Counted from the stretch's first letter, positions 33,934 through 45,854 are shown. The stretch: DNA of 64,000 bases from Lomentospora prolificans (GCA_029532625.1 JARFXM010000003.1:3038001-3102000); one strand, 5' to 3'. Notes: generated from the letters alone by a model not told the origin. Made by a program: numbers and translations.

Positions 33934-34834
33934 TCAGTCTAGAAGCCGAATAATGTTGAGGCCGTCGAACAAGGGCAGTAAGAACGCCTCTAACCGAGAG
34001 CTCTTGACCACCTCGTCGTTAAATTTCTTCACCAGCACATTCTCATCATCCACAGCATACTCGGATCGGAGCTTGGCCTGCTTGGCCACCCAGGGGTTGT
34101 CGTCGCTGTCATCGGCAATAATACCTCGCCGAAGGACATTATCAGCGACGATGAGGCCGCCGGGACGGAGGATCCTGGTCGAGGAACCGGGCTGCGACCC
34201 GTCGAGAATTTGCTGCAGGTACCGAGGATAACCGGACTTCTCCGCGTCGATAAAGATAAGATCGTAAGGCTCCGACAAATCAAGCTTAGGCAGACTATAT
34301 GCGCACACGTTAGCCAGGGCGCCACTGTCACCATGGAAGGCTGCCTGGTTGGTGAGGGTACTCACGTCTCGTGGGCGTCTCCTACTACGATTTCAATGTT
34401 CTTGACCCCGAGCTTCTTAAACCCTTCCTCGGATAGCTTTGCATACTCGGGGCTATACTCAAGGCCGGTGACCTTGCCGTCCGGGCCCACAGCATGCGCC
34501 CATACCAGGGCAGAGTAACCGGCATAAACCCCAATCTCGAGAACTGCAGCCCATCGCCTGTAAGTCCGGGTGCGGGATAGCAACCACCACAATCGCCCCC
34601 GTATAGGCACAAACGTAACATACCTCGCTTGGCACCGATTAGATGAGATAATAGAACATGGAGCTGGGATTGGAAGTTGGAGCTCATGTAATTGGATCTC
34701 TCGTGGTTTTGGTCCACCCAGGCATGGTATTCGGTGATGTGCTTCGGGAGCGGGGTTGAGTGGGTTTGAGAGTATACCGTCACTCTCTCCCCGACCTTTT
34801 CGTTCGGGTATAGGGCTGGAGAGTCGGTCTTCAT
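33934..34834 (-). CDS. Caffeoyl-CoA-type O-methyltransferase
   Basis: Three exons, 34834-34624, 34543-34366 and 34294-33934, with introns of 80 nt (GTATGT...CTGCAG) and 71 nt (GTGAGT...TATAG), encode 249 aa. I rejected an earlier TACAG acceptor because only CTGCAG keeps frame into AKRVLEIGVYAGYSA. SAM-binding motif I is VLEIGVYAGYSALVWA, the acidic strand is VTGLEYSPEYAK, and the metal-binding Asp sits in DLIFIDAEKSGYPRYL; RPGGLIVADNVLRRG follows. This is the class I, metal-dependent methyltransferase family (PF01596), which methylates catechol-type hydroxyls on small molecules. The substrate cannot be told. Neighbours do not suggest a biosynthetic cluster. Confidence 0.92.
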
Positions 34835-35372
34835 GGTAATTTTGGGGGCTGTTGGGGATGTCTTGGTTTATCAGACTAGTAGCAGTCCGGAGGCTTCGAG
34901 ATGGATATTGTTGCGATTTGCACAAGCCTTTTGATGTTTGGCGAAGAATTGGGGATGGCGGGTTGGATGCGTGTCTCCGAGCTAGCTACATGTCCAGATA
35001 CCGACTAGCTTTTGTATCCAGATTTTGTCACGCATCCCTCAGTATTAGTCACTACTATTGGAGAGGAAGCAAGCAAACGCCCAGGAACACAAACCTTGAG
35101 TGCATCAGAGCCAGTGCCCCCGATTTGCGGATTCAGGGATGACGACCCCAAGATGTGTAAGGCCGGGATATCACTCAAATACTGAGCTGGCGATCCAATC
35201 CCCGTATTTCGCTTCCAAGATTTCCGAGACACGCAAAAACCGCGCAATTGTCCAAACTCTCGAATGGGAATATCGCATCGGCCTCAGAAGGGCCTGACGA
35301 GACGGCAGTTGCCTTCGGATATAGCTCCTTGACACCACGCACTCTCGCAAAATCCGAGCATGGCGAAAGCAG
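34835..35372. other. Intergenic, 538 bp
   Basis: Promoter of the O-methyltransferase on the left. Nothing else is supported. Confidence 0.5.
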
Positions 35373-35972
35373 CTAGTGACCCCGCCTTTGTACACCCGAG
35401 GCCGGCAGCACGAGGCACATCACCATAACGGCCAGGATGAGTGCCAGATTCCGAACGTCTTCAAGCCAGTCTAGTGTAATGGGAGAGTTGGCCGACGTCA
35501 GTCGCTCCAAAGCATGGCTACTACGATCGGCGCGGGTTGTACTGCTCCTTTGTGAGACACTTCTCGGGCTGGGTATGGACGGCGGCTCTGCGCTACCGGA
35601 CTTCTTCCTTCCTCTGCCGCTGTGTGTGAGGATGGGCGGAATTTTGTTCAACCGCTCGCTGGAGTATTCGCCTGTGGGCTTTACCGCACACCCTGGTTGC
35701 CTCCGAAATTTGGGTAAGCTTCTAAACTCGCAGTCTACGCCGCTTCCGCGTATACGTTTGGAGTCCCCGTACATCGGTAGGCTGGATTGCAAGCTGGTGA
35801 GGTCTAACTGCTTTCGATCGTAGTTGTTTGATGGCGTGGCTCCGTGGTCGAGAAGGCGCGGGCCATGACTCTTCATAATCGTCCTCGGCGCGGCATCCAA
35901 GAACACTGTAAGACATATCGCAAGGATAGCTGTAACGCATCCCAACTGGGCCAGGCATACGGAATGCTGCAT
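35373..35972 (-). CDS. Orphan ORF with hydrophobic ends, 199 aa
   Basis: A single open frame starting MQHSVCLAQLGCVTAILAICL, a good signal-peptide-like hydrophobic core (residues 7-25), with purines at -3 to -1 before the ATG. The middle is hydrophilic and Ser/Arg-rich; near the C-terminus NLALILAVMVMCLVLP (about 175-190) is a second hydrophobic segment followed by a short basic end. This layout fits a secreted, GPI-like or two-pass membrane protein. There is no family match I recognise and no intron to confirm it, so it may be a chance ORF. Confidence 0.35.
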   Translation of the reverse strand: MQHSVCLAQLGCVTAILAICLTVFLDAAPRTIMKSHGPRLLDHGATPSNNYDRKQLDLTSLQSSLPMYGDSKRIRGSGVDCEFRSLPKFRRQPGCAVKPTGEYSSERLNKIPPILTHSGRGRKKSGSAEPPSIPSPRSVSQRSSTTRADRSSHALERLTSANSPITLDWLEDVRNLALILAVMVMCLVLPASGVQRRGH

Positions 35973-36746
35973 CTTGCCTACGGTGCTTGGGGTTCTCGCT
36001 AGGGCAAGTAAACATTGTGCGATCTAGGCATCGTCAGGAGAAGGGCCTAAGTTTGTAAAGCCCTTGGTTGCAGAAGCAAAGGTCATAAACTTGCGATCGG
36101 GATGGGTTCGAACCTAAAACATAGCAACTGGTTCGATCTACTCGGCCCTAGTTGCGCGGTGTCTAGACTAACGCACCAACAAATACCCTCTTGAGCGTGA
36201 TTTCCCAGTAAAATTGTTGTTTTCGGAACTGTGCACCCTCCATAGTGAGGCTTATGATCGAATATTTCTTTGACTTTGACTTTTGACTTGGATCCCGAGA
36301 GCCATTTGCAGCTAAGAGCCTCCGGACCGTGGGTGCCTCACATGTTTTCGGAGATCCTAAACGGGACGTGGATGGACGTAGGTGGAACATATGGGAAGGA
36401 GCCTCCGTTATATTTTCACCAGCTATATCCGTACTCCAAACCCCAGGACAGAGTAGAGGTGAGCTAAGCCAAAACAGCATGAGGGCAAGAGTGTGCATTA
36501 AAACAAAGATATGAAATAGAATGATCACATGTGGGAATAGATGCTTGTGTCGCTCATCTTCCTCTTCTTCTTCTACCTCAACCGACTCTTCCTTAGCTTT
36601 ATGGAATTCCAAATCGTGTCGTCTCTGTTACCGAGGGGTCTGCCGCTCTAGCAAAAAAGGGAAATAAAAACAAGCAATCGGAAGACCCGAGAAAAAGATA
36701 GCTCCCCCACCCAACGCCTTCCTGACAAACTCGAGATGCATCGCTC
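35973..36746. other. Intergenic, 774 bp
   Basis: 3' flank of ORM1 on the right. A GGTTCGAACC box near 36109 resembles a tRNA T-loop, but I could not fold a tRNA around it (see rejected). Confidence 0.5.
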
Positions 36747-37527
36747 TCATTCCTCGGGAATACTCGAAAAGAAGCCCACTCTCATCCGATGGCTCTGATA
36801 AATAGGTTAGCAAAACCAATCTACTGGTCTACTGGAAGCTGTGTACGCAGAAACAAGGGGGAGGGGGGAAAGGCAGTCGATAAGCATGCAACTTACGAAA
36901 GGCAGCTTGGGAATAATGACTCCGAGGACGGCAAGGAAGTTAATGATGAAATACGCCAGGTCGTAATGCGTATAGTGTGTGCTCAGTAGGAAGAGCGCAA
37001 TGGGAACGCCGAGGAGAAACTTCTTCGCTGGCGTGTACTGAGCCCCGTTGTCGATCTGCTCCCACATGTTGAGGTTGTCAAAAGCTCCGCCGTTGAATTC
37101 GAAGGGCACTCCGCGCACGTAATGAAACATGATATATGACCCAAACATGTAGGTGATATTGGTGAGCGTCCACGACGTCTCTTGGGAGACGCCAGGGATG
37201 ATGTCATAGAAGATTTTGAGGCAGGCGATCAAAACGAAGTGTATCGTCCATGCACCTAACGAGAGGACATGGTTAGTATCAAGGCCACAGGGAGGCGGAT
37301 GAGGTATTCATGGCAGAGCCCCATAGGGGCAATGCGCTCCTAGGGCTAGGTGAAAATGAAAGTCAAGTCGGAAGAAGGCAAGCCATACCCTTAGCATTGA
37401 CCCAGTCGGCGTTGAGATTGGGAACGACGGCTTGGTCGCTTATCTGTTCTAGGGTTTCCTGAGGCTCATGGTAGACCTGGAGGATGCTACTAGATCTCCT
37501 CCTGCGCGTCGTTTTTTGTTCCGGCAT
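36747..37527 (-). CDS. ORM1: ORM1/ORMDL sphingolipid regulator
   Basis: Three exons, 37527-37389, 37255-36897 and 36794-36747, with introns of 133 nt (GTATGG...GTTAG, TACTAAC branch) and 102 nt (GTAAGT...TATCAG), encode 181 aa. The family sequence is unmistakable: NLNADWVNAKGAWTIHF, IPGVSQETSWTLTNITYM, VRGVPFEFNGGAFDNLNMWEQ, THYTHYDLAYFIINFLAV and the end SHRMRVGFFSSIPEE, which lies in a 48-nt last exon. About four membrane segments. ORM proteins inhibit serine palmitoyltransferase in the ER. The N-terminal TRRRRSSSIL (Ser12-14) matches the basophilic site phosphorylated by Ypk-type kinases to release inhibition in yeast. I chose ATG 37527 by family length; the frame is open upstream to 37953. 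Confidence 0.96.
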
Positions 37528-39981
37528 CGCGCTATACGTACTTCCTACGCGTGGCTGCTTCGTGCCCACGTCGTAGGAGACGGTTCGGGGGAGGACAATT
37601 GGAGAAGACAGTTTGGCGGTATTGATACAGACAAGAAGGGAGAGCTGGGTGGGATGGAATGGATCGAAGGGGATCGAAGGACTTTCGCCTCGGGTTTGGG
37701 GTAGTGAGGGCTCTGTCCGGCGAACTTGTTGTCGCCCTAAGCTCGCGCTAAGCCAAAAATGAGGGGTCTCGTGGGGAAGGGCTGCGAGAGGGAGGTCGAG
37801 AGATTTTGTGATTACGAGAAAGATCGATCTCGCGTCCGGCGAAGGCGGCTTCGGGACCGTTGGAAGGACTGAAGCGTTGTTGAGTCGGAGAAGCAGCCCT
37901 GATGCAGGATGCTGGGAGAGGTCGAGGTGACGCAGGAGGAATTGGGTGGACACGCGGATTGGTTTAGAAAATCGGGGCTTATCAAGACGTGTCTAGTGCA
38001 AATTACTTGACGGGGAAAGAGGGAAGTCCTGCCAGCCGGATCTTCTGGGAGCGTAATGTTTGTTAAAATGCCTAGAGGAAGCCAGCTACCGCAGCATTTG
38101 GTAATAGGAGTCGAACGAGTGAACGAAGTGGCGGCAAGTCGTAGCTTAATTCCGGGGAGGGAAGCAAGCAAAGCAAGGCAGGGAAAGGGACACGAGGGAC
38201 GTGAGATTATGGGAGCATGTTTAAGTAACACATGGTCACATTAACGGACGGAGAAGCGGACACGAAGTGTCGAGCGACAGGGGTAGTGGCCACTATTGAT
38301 ACCTGTGGCTGGTGCCTACTCGTACTGCCTAAAGCCCTGCGTAGCCACTGGTATACTTCGTATGCTGCTGGCCGCCCACTAAAATCAAGCGCCTCCTGTC
38401 GGTTGCCAGCGGCGAATTTAACGGCGGCCCCATAATAGGGTGCACCGCCTCGTTCTTCCTTGTCAATCGCTGAAGATTCTGTTGACCTGGGGAGCGTCTG
38501 AATTGGTCGATCAGCCGGTCCATCCAGCGTGCTGACGCAATCCTCTGGGCGATCTGCTTTTCAACAATGACTCGGTTCACAAACGCTAACTGTTTCGCTG
38601 GCGAACCGCTTCCGCAACCCATCGGTTCGGCCGCATTTCAGCGTCAAGAATACTGTGTCGCGATCCGTCAGACCTTATGAAATGAGACAGGAACACGGGA
38701 GTAGTTCGCTTGTCGATACCCCGGGATGTACTGGCTGCCTGGAAGAATCGATCGCTCGTTAAATGGAGGAGGATAAAAGGAAGGTAAGAAAAAAAAAAAA
38801 GAAAAACCGTTGGGATTTGGCGCGCGGACAGCAATATCGAACAATGAAAGCCGGGGAACTTGGCCAGATACGGACATTCACTCGTACGTGAATAGAATGC
38901 TTTCTCCAAGGAACCGTTTGACCCGTTCCAAGGGACTCTACGCTCGTTCTTGAACAATCAATTCGTCGGCAATCAGGGCACTGTCCCTGGGGAATCACAC
39001 TGGCCATGATGGTCTCATTTCCCAGTGCCTCACTATGCGAAGTGGCTATCAAGGAACATGGGAAATACTCCGTACAGCCTATGTAACCCTCGCTAGAAGG
39101 AAGGCCGTCTCCTTCTACTCCTACCCAATACAGTAGGAGATCCGTGGGCACATTCCCATAATGGGCGAGCCTCGAACGGTGTGGAGGATGCTAGGTAGGC
39201 CAATTGAACCCTGCGAGTATTATTACTTCACTACCTAGTACAACCTGTCCATGTCAGGGGATCCCTTCGCCATTGTCAAGCTCAGCTTCTGAGCAGCGCA
39301 GGTTCGATTCCTTGCAGATACTGGTAGACTCCTGGCAGTCCCTCAAATGACGAGGTGGACATCCAATGCCCACGGCTAGCTGGCTGTGCTGGAGGCAGAG
39401 CGCACGTGACCATAGACTTTCATCCGCAACAAACGTGTCAATCAGCCAAGTCGCTGGCGAAGGTGAAATGGAGCGTTGTGTCTGAAAACTGGACCTCCAA
39501 GTTTGGGGCCAAATGCCAAAAAATTCTGCTCGGAATTGTTTCCTGATTATCTAAGTCACCAGCACTCTCCGAGGAAGCTTTTGCCTCGACGAAGACAATA
39601 CAATTCTCACTCACCACCTCCTTGACGACGAGGCTTGAAATGCTTTAGCATCTCTCTAGTGACAAAAAAGGAAGGCGGAAAGTCTTTTTCTGGGGGGTTT
39701 TGTTCATTTTATTTCACTCAGGTTGCTATTCATTGCTCTTCGTTGCTGCACTTGAGATTACAATATCTTTCCCGGCACAGTAAGGTCTGAAAATTAGTTT
39801 CTTTCGCAAAACAAGCATTTGCATCGAAAGCGCAGGTCACCTTCAGCTTTTGCTATCAGAGGCTCGACGATCGCCCGGTGAAGCTTGTGGTGTTGCTGGC
39901 CAGGGCTACCGTACTCCGTCTCTTCTGCTTTCTGAAGGTTGTCTGAGCATTTCGACCTCGGTCAGTTGTTGGTGCCCTACG
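37528..39981. other. Divergent promoter, ORM1 / zinc-knuckle gene
   Basis: A 2.45-kb gap. The 426 bases next to ORM1 are open in its frame but look like leader. The 130 bases before the zinc-knuckle ATG are also open in that gene's frame (from 39850). No other gene is supported. Confidence 0.5.
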
Positions 39982-42330
39982 ATGAGCGTGCCAACCGAAC
40001 CTTTACCACCCTCCGCACCTGCGGTTGTGAATGGTGAGATTAGTGACGATCTAGCGCGGGCCCATCGACCGTCCCTTCAGAAGAAAAGGTCTCTCTTGAT
40101 AGCAGAGGGCACTGAAGGAAGTGCTGCTGGTGAGAAATCCCCTGATTTTCGGACTAAGCGAGCCCGAACAGGCAGCCCTATGAATGGCACGGTGCCACAG
40201 GTTGATGGATTGAAAGAAGAGGTAGAACGTACTCTTTTCACTGGAAACGGCGAGGTGAAAGGAGAAGGAGAAGGAGTCAGCGGGATCGATTCCGGCAGTG
40301 GTAGTGAGGAAGGCCAGATCCTTGAGGACGACGAGGCCAGTGAGGATGAAGCTTCCGATGTGGAAATAGTGCGCGAGGAATCAGATTCGGACGAGGGGTC
40401 AACCCACTCTGAGCTTGAAGACGGCCAGCTCGATTCCAAGTCGGATGGCGATGCAAGCGATAACGCGCCATCACTACCAAGAAGCCCAGAAAGCAGTGAT
40501 CTAGAAGAGAAGGAGGGTGCTGCTAGGACCATGTCACAATCCTCGTCTTCTAGTCCATCCGAATCACTGCCTCAAGCCTCGGGGTGGAACAAAGGCATCA
40601 CTTCAGGGCAGGTGCGAATTTCACTTGGCTCCATGACAAAAACCATTCCCTCTCTAGCACCAACCCCCAAAACTACTCCTACAACAAACTCACAAAAGAA
40701 TGCAACTCTTCTAAACTCATCACCCGAGAATTCCTTGACTCATATCCTCCCGAACACAAAAGTTTCCTTGCGGTTTCCCACCCTGAATGATAGGAAAGGT
40801 CACGTTTCCTGGAAAGTCCGGTTTCAAGAGTGGGCGAGCGCCCTTAGAGCCTTGAACCAGGAAAAGTCACCTCTTCCAGACCACATCATCCTTGAAGCAT
40901 ATTCTTATTATATTGACCGGGTATCCAATATTCATAACAAGAAGAGGAAGCCTGCCAAGGAGGCTGCCAAAGCCGTCCTTCAAGGCCCCAAGGGAACGAG
41001 CCCTTCAGAATCGGCTACCGTGGCCAATCTCCCTCCCCACCAGATATTAACGAGTATGAAAGGCACTTTATCTGGCCAAATCCCAGGGAATGAGCCCTCC
41101 CCCAGAAACCAACCGAACACGTCAGGCCTCCCAACTGCTGCCGAGTGGGAACGGGCCCTTGAAGGTAGTAACTCTCAGTCTGGCCCCGACGTTGCCGCGG
41201 CCAAGGCAAAACCAGCTCGTTCTCCTTTCCATGCTATTCTTGTGGATCTACGGTCCTCAATACCGACCGGCCAAGAAGAATTTAATCAGCAGACGCGCTA
41301 TTTTCCCGGCCTGAAGTCGGCTACAGATATGTGTGTTCTCTGTCTACAGGGTGGCCACAAGGCTTCCGACTGCCAGGCCTGCCAATGCCAATATTGCGAA
41401 GATAAAGAGCAACACCCATCGTATCTTTGCCCTACTAAGCAACGTTGCAAGAGGTGCTGTGTGGTCGGGCACACCGTGAATGATTGCCCGGAGGAGGAGC
41501 ACAACGTGCCCTGGGGCCCGGAGTTGCGATGCGTTTATTGCGACTCCGCCAACCATCGGGATGAGCACTGTGACTCTTTGTGGAGAACCTTCGACCTCAA
41601 CAATTTGAATAAGAAGGTCCACTCCATCCTCGCCTTTTGCGCGCATTGTGGAGAGGAAGGCCATTACATCGCAGAGTGCTCTCAAAATCGTACTATATCT
41701 CACGAAACCCTTACATGGAGCTTAGATACGCTGCATAAGTGCATCGACGAATCATCTCGCCATGGTCCTATCTCCGAATTCAAATCTATTCCAGTTTCAA
41801 CGGGCTTGCGTCCGCATGAGTTGCGGCGACCCGAGCTCGTGGGCAGAACGCCCAACGTCATCCATTTCGACTCGGATGATTCGGACGCTGATGCTGGTTT
41901 CCTTGCAGGTCGTGTCCAGCCTAAGAAACCAGCGGGTCGAATTAGTCTTTCGACGAATATACAGTTCGCGGGCGCTCTCGGCTCTTCTGCGAGCCAGCGA
42001 AGATCTCAGCAAGCCCAGGGCGCGCCCGCTTCACGACCCCCACCGCAGGGTCCAGCTGCAGGAGGAGGCCGGCCGTCGGACGATCGTCGCTCCGTCCACC
42101 ACCAGCTGCCCCCACGACCTCCAACGCCGTCGGCTCCAACTGCCAGACGCGGTGGTTTCCATAGTGTGCCCCCTCCACCCGGTCTCCATCGGGATGGAAG
42201 CCAGGGGAATGGTAGGAGAAAGCCGTCGAACGGCGGTGGTTCGAGGGGAGGTAAAGACAAGGGTTCTCGTCGTGGAGGCCGACGCGGTGGTGGGTTTCGC
42301 GGAAGCCGTGGTGGTGGCGGATGGGCTTAG
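39982..42330 (+). CDS. Five-zinc-knuckle RGG protein (AIR1/2-like)
   Basis: Single exon; ATG 39982 gives 782 aa starting MSVPTEPLPPSAP (an upstream ATG at 39850 would add 44 residues rich in Cys/Ser that look like leader). Five CCHC-type knuckles lie at about 451-567: CVLCLQGGHKASDC, CQYCEDKEQHPSYLC, CKRCCVVGHTVNDC, CVYCDSANHRDEHC and CAHCGEEGHYIAEC. The second has an extra residue before His. Upstream is a long acidic Ser/Glu/Asp region; the C-terminus is an RGG/proline-rich tail ending GGGFRGSRGGGGWA. Five consecutive knuckles fit Air1/Air2, RNA-binding subunits of the nuclear TRAMP complex that feeds RNA to the exosome. The large flanking disordered regions are longer than in yeast, so the AIR assignment is moderate. 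Confidence 0.8.
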   Translation: MSVPTEPLPPSAPAVVNGEISDDLARAHRPSLQKKRSLLIAEGTEGSAAGEKSPDFRTKRARTGSPMNGTVPQVDGLKEEVERTLFTGNGEVKGEGEGVSGIDSGSGSEEGQILEDDEASEDEASDVEIVREESDSDEGSTHSELEDGQLDSKSDGDASDNAPSLPRSPESSDLEEKEGAARTMSQSSSSSPSESLPQASGWNKGITSGQVRISLGSMTKTIPSLAPTPKTTPTTNSQKNATLLNSSPENSLTHILPNTKVSLRFPTLNDRKGHVSWKVRFQEWASALRALNQEKSPLPDHIILEAYSYYIDRVSNIHNKKRKPAKEAAKAVLQGPKGTSPSESATVANLPPHQILTSMKGTLSGQIPGNEPSPRNQPNTSGLPTAAEWERALEGSNSQSGPDVAAAKAKPARSPFHAILVDLRSSIPTGQEEFNQQTRYFPGLKSATDMCVLCLQGGHKASDCQACQCQYCEDKEQHPSYLCPTKQRCKRCCVVGHTVNDCPEEEHNVPWGPELRCVYCDSANHRDEHCDSLWRTFDLNNLNKKVHSILAFCAHCGEEGHYIAECSQNRTISHETLTWSLDTLHKCIDESSRHGPISEFKSIPVSTGLRPHELRRPELVGRTPNVIHFDSDDSDADAGFLAGRVQPKKPAGRISLSTNIQFAGALGSSASQRRSQQAQGAPASRPPPQGPAAGGGRPSDDRRSVHHQLPPRPPTPSAPTARRGGFHSVPPPPGLHRDGSQGNGRRKPSNGGGSRGGKDKGSRRGGRRGGGFRGSRGGGGWA

Positions 42331-45300
42331 ATCCCGAAGGATAGGAAAACCTTGGTAATATGATATGCGATAGTTCTCTCGATTAGTTGCTCCTCCGCCC
42401 CTCCGCGCATCCAAAAGATCGGAGGCGAGGTGGTTGTTATTCTTTGTACTAGTTTACAATGCCGAAAGGCTTTACGGAATACGTTTGATAGGTTCAGAGC
42501 GTTGTGAATATGAAGCATTACAGTTTCAGGAATGACGGCTTCGGGCCCCCTTCAGAGTTTGCGACGCGACCTCACATAAGCGACTAAAACTGGTTGATAG
42601 GGCATGCCACAGCGACGATGGGAGAGGCTAGAGGCGAGTGGGGAAGATGGTGGTGCTGGGAGGGTGTCAATCCCATCTACCCTCTCCTCCATGGAGAAAG
42701 CATAGCCTTCAGAGTCTGCAGCAAGCATAATGATGCGAGAGACTCAACATAGCTCCGTTCTGCGCGATTTAAGTGAGATGCGACGGACATCTTGATGGGA
42801 TTACAAAGGATGCACACCTTCGCCCCATGGTCCGATGCGGAGAAGAAACACCTTGATCGAGGGCGAGACCGGCCGACTACGGGCGAGAGAGAGACTCGCA
42901 ATGATGACCGGGGGAGGCTTCGTTTCGTTTCGTCGCAGGGGGGAGCATGGAGAGCGCCCCGGATTCGTCAACTCCTTTACCTTCGCCTTACTTTGCTCGG
43001 CAGGTGTAAGTTTACTCGTTGCCGGGGCCGTGTTGGGATCATCTGCAACAGCAGGATTGGGAGAGGGAGGGGCGGGCGAGAACGAGTGGTGCCCGACATC
43101 TCTGGGGAGAAAGGGGTGCAGAGGGGATGCATAGGTCTGGGCCAGCCGACATTCTCTGGGGGTGGGTGAACGGAGGGCGATGCTTGGCTGTTGCGTTGTC
43201 GTTCGCCGAGTCACTCGAGCATGGGGCAGAAGAGCTTGAGGGAGCTATGGCCACAGCAAAGTTTTTTTTTGGCTCGACTGCAAGAGTCGGGTGACAAGAG
43301 CCGAAGTAGAGCGGGATTAGCGGACCGAGACGGTTGTTCACGGGGTCCCGCCAGCGGTGGCCAGATGTGTCCTTCCCAGACCATCGCCGAACTTTTGTCC
43401 ACCGTGGTGAAGGTGCTTGAAGTGGCCTCGCAGTAGGTGTGCTGCGCTGTAAGTCTATGATTTGATCCTCTAGTTCATCACATGTTCAATGTTCAGTCAG
43501 GTTCGATGTGATTCCAATGTCAGGTCCGATAAAGGGTGGGAGAAGCACATATGCCTCGATATCTCAACCCAATGCCATTGTCGAGGTCGGTTTCCTATTT
43601 GCGAGAGGAAACAACGGGCCTATCGGGCAGCTCTAGAGTTTCCCCCGCGTGGTCACCGGGAGGGGAGGAGGGGTAGGATGAAAGTTGAGTGCCCGCCGAT
43701 ATCAAGTCGGATGGATAAGAAGGCCAGGTGTGCGCGAGAGCGCACAGGGTATCAGCATCCGCCCGTTTTCTGGCAGAAGCACAAAAAGGGGCCGTGCATC
43801 TAGCGAGAGCAGCATGCAAAAATAATTAAGCTTCTTACATGACACTCCCCATCCAAGTCGAAGGGTCGAGGTGGTATGGAAGCCCAATATAATGGCAACG
43901 GATGCCCAGTAGAAATCGGAGAGTCGGGGGTTCATGGAGAGGAGCCAATGAGCACGAAGACGCGCTTAGGAAATGCACCAACGACAGGCTGCCGCGTCAA
44001 TTTCGCGTCTACCACGCGAGGAGCCGTGTCCGCGTCATGCCACGTTCGGCAGTGCCAACTCTGCCAGAAGACCAGCCACCCCTGGTCCCCCTCTTCTCTG
44101 GCCAACGAAGACGAGGGGACCACCACGCAAGGACCCGTCTTACCCCCGCAACCAGCCGGAAGCGCTATCGATAAGACGTCAATTCCCATCTTCAGGCTCG
44201 CCGCATGCCCTTTTCCTTGGTTTTGGGTGGAGTGCCAAGCGGGCAGTCTTAATATAGACACACCCAGGAGGAAGGAAGATCTTCAACGCCATCTTCGCGT
44301 GGGCTCTACGCACCCTGGTTATTTTGCACCTTGAGGGGAGAAGACCAGCCATTGCACATCCCCCCACTTTCAGAACTAGCGACCCTACCTGCATGAGGGT
44401 GGCCATATTTGTGGCCATCGACTGGCCGCCGATGGAGGACCTTGAGACGAGATGCATTTGGGCTGCAGGACGCCTGTGGCTTTCGAGCACCAGCATGCCA
44501 GAGGGACTCGGTTGAGCCACTCAGAGCGCCGGTCGCGCTGGCAGTCGTGGCGTGACGGGGCGCGGTGGACGATTGGAGAACGAAGGCACGCCAATCCATG
44601 TCTCTTGGTCCACCACAATTGTCCGTTTCCCGCATTCTTCCCCTGCCGGAACGGGGAACACAAGGGACGAGAGGACAAGCCAGGACAGGGCGACGAGGGG
44701 AAAGCAGTGGGGAGGGGAAGAAGACATTGGACCGTCTGTGGAGAACCGTGAGTCACTGACCAGTCAATTCCTCGAGACTTTCGCGTCGAGCGACGGGTTA
44801 TGCATGTTTTCCTCGTAGAATTGACCTTGCATCTTGTCTCCTTCTCCCGGCGTAGTGCTCCCTAGACCGGGGATATGCGAGGAGAGACGAGGCACGCGCG
44901 ATCAGAACAAGATAGACATAGACACAGAGAGCCTGGGAAACGGGGCAGACAAGGAAAATGTGACCGTTGAGGAGCGAGGAAAAAAAGCAGGGGGCGAGGG
45001 TAGACTTTTGAAGACGTGATCAACTCGCGCCCAAGCGGAGATATATCTGGCTCGACGACACCGGTTCCCAAGGACAACCTCTTGGAGGTGTCTTCTTTCC
45101 CCTCTTTACTCTCCGTTTCTAAGCAGTTCTTCCCTATCTCCCAAGACAATACCTCGTCAGGCCTCAATCCACTATACACCTGGCCAACAAGATTTTGCAT
45201 CAGGAGTCAAACCCAAACGGGGGGCCTGGGGTTCCATGTCATAGACGCCCGAGCAGCTACATGCATCTCGGGTGCGAATAACCTCCTTCGCTCTTCCTCC

Positions 45301-45854
45301 TCTTCAATATATGCCCTCTTTGGCACCCAATTGCCTCTACATCTGTACAAGAACTTTGCCTCTTTTGGTCTAATCGCTTACTTCTTATACCCTGTACTTC
45401 TTCTGCCACCCCCGCGAGAGAACCGCCTCCTCCCTTTCTGGGATATTTTTTCTTTTCTTCTTGAGATCAACCACAACAACAATAAACAGTGGACCAGGAC
45501 AACAGAACAAGCATCATCATTGTCATCATCGTCACCAATACGGAGCATACATTGTACCAAAACAAACAACGTCATCATCCTGTTCTTCTTCTATACCCAC
45601 TTACGCAAAGAATCAACCCTCGAGCGAGCCTCGCGACCCACACGCACTTACGCCCGTGGCGAACATAGTTGCTTTCTTCGTGCAAAACTTACACGCACTT
45701 ACAGACATTGAGTCCAGCATACGCATTCTATCTCCGCCACACACGACGGCAACCATCACGACGGATCCTCCCGACATTGAGCTTTGTGGCAGGACAATAG
45801 AACATCCGACACCCGCATCGACGCATTGAACCACGACATGCAACAACAACAACC
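42331..45854. other. Intergenic region, 3.5 kb
   Basis: 3' flank of the zinc-knuckle gene and a long upstream region of the F-box-like gene. Overlapping short open frames on both strands between 42.7 and 44.8 kb have GC-biased composition but no motifs. The last 400 bases contain CAA/CAT-rich stretches (ACCACAACAACAATAAACA) typical of an unstructured leader. Confidence 0.5.

Noticed and set aside
34544..34560. Alternative TTACAG acceptor for O-methyltransferase intron 1
   Set aside because: It breaks the frame; only the later CTGCAG acceptor gives AKRVLEIGVYAG.
36060..36185. tRNA-like sequence with GGGTTCGAACC on plus and TTAGTCTAGAC on minus
   Set aside because: The T-loop box is present, but I could not form a matching T-stem, anticodon stem and 7-bp acceptor stem on either strand.
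39257..39330. tRNA-like segment with CGCAGGTTCGATTCCTTGCAG
   Set aside because: The T-arm has an inserted base, the preceding hairpin has too small a loop for an anticodon, and no acceptor stem pairs. At most a relic.
42677..43341. Several short frames on both strands after the zinc-knuckle gene
   Set aside because: No splice-compatible joins giving a recognisable protein were found.
45016..45711. 231-codon frame upstream of the F-box-like gene
   Set aside because: Made of CAA/TCA/CTC-rich leader sequence without motifs.
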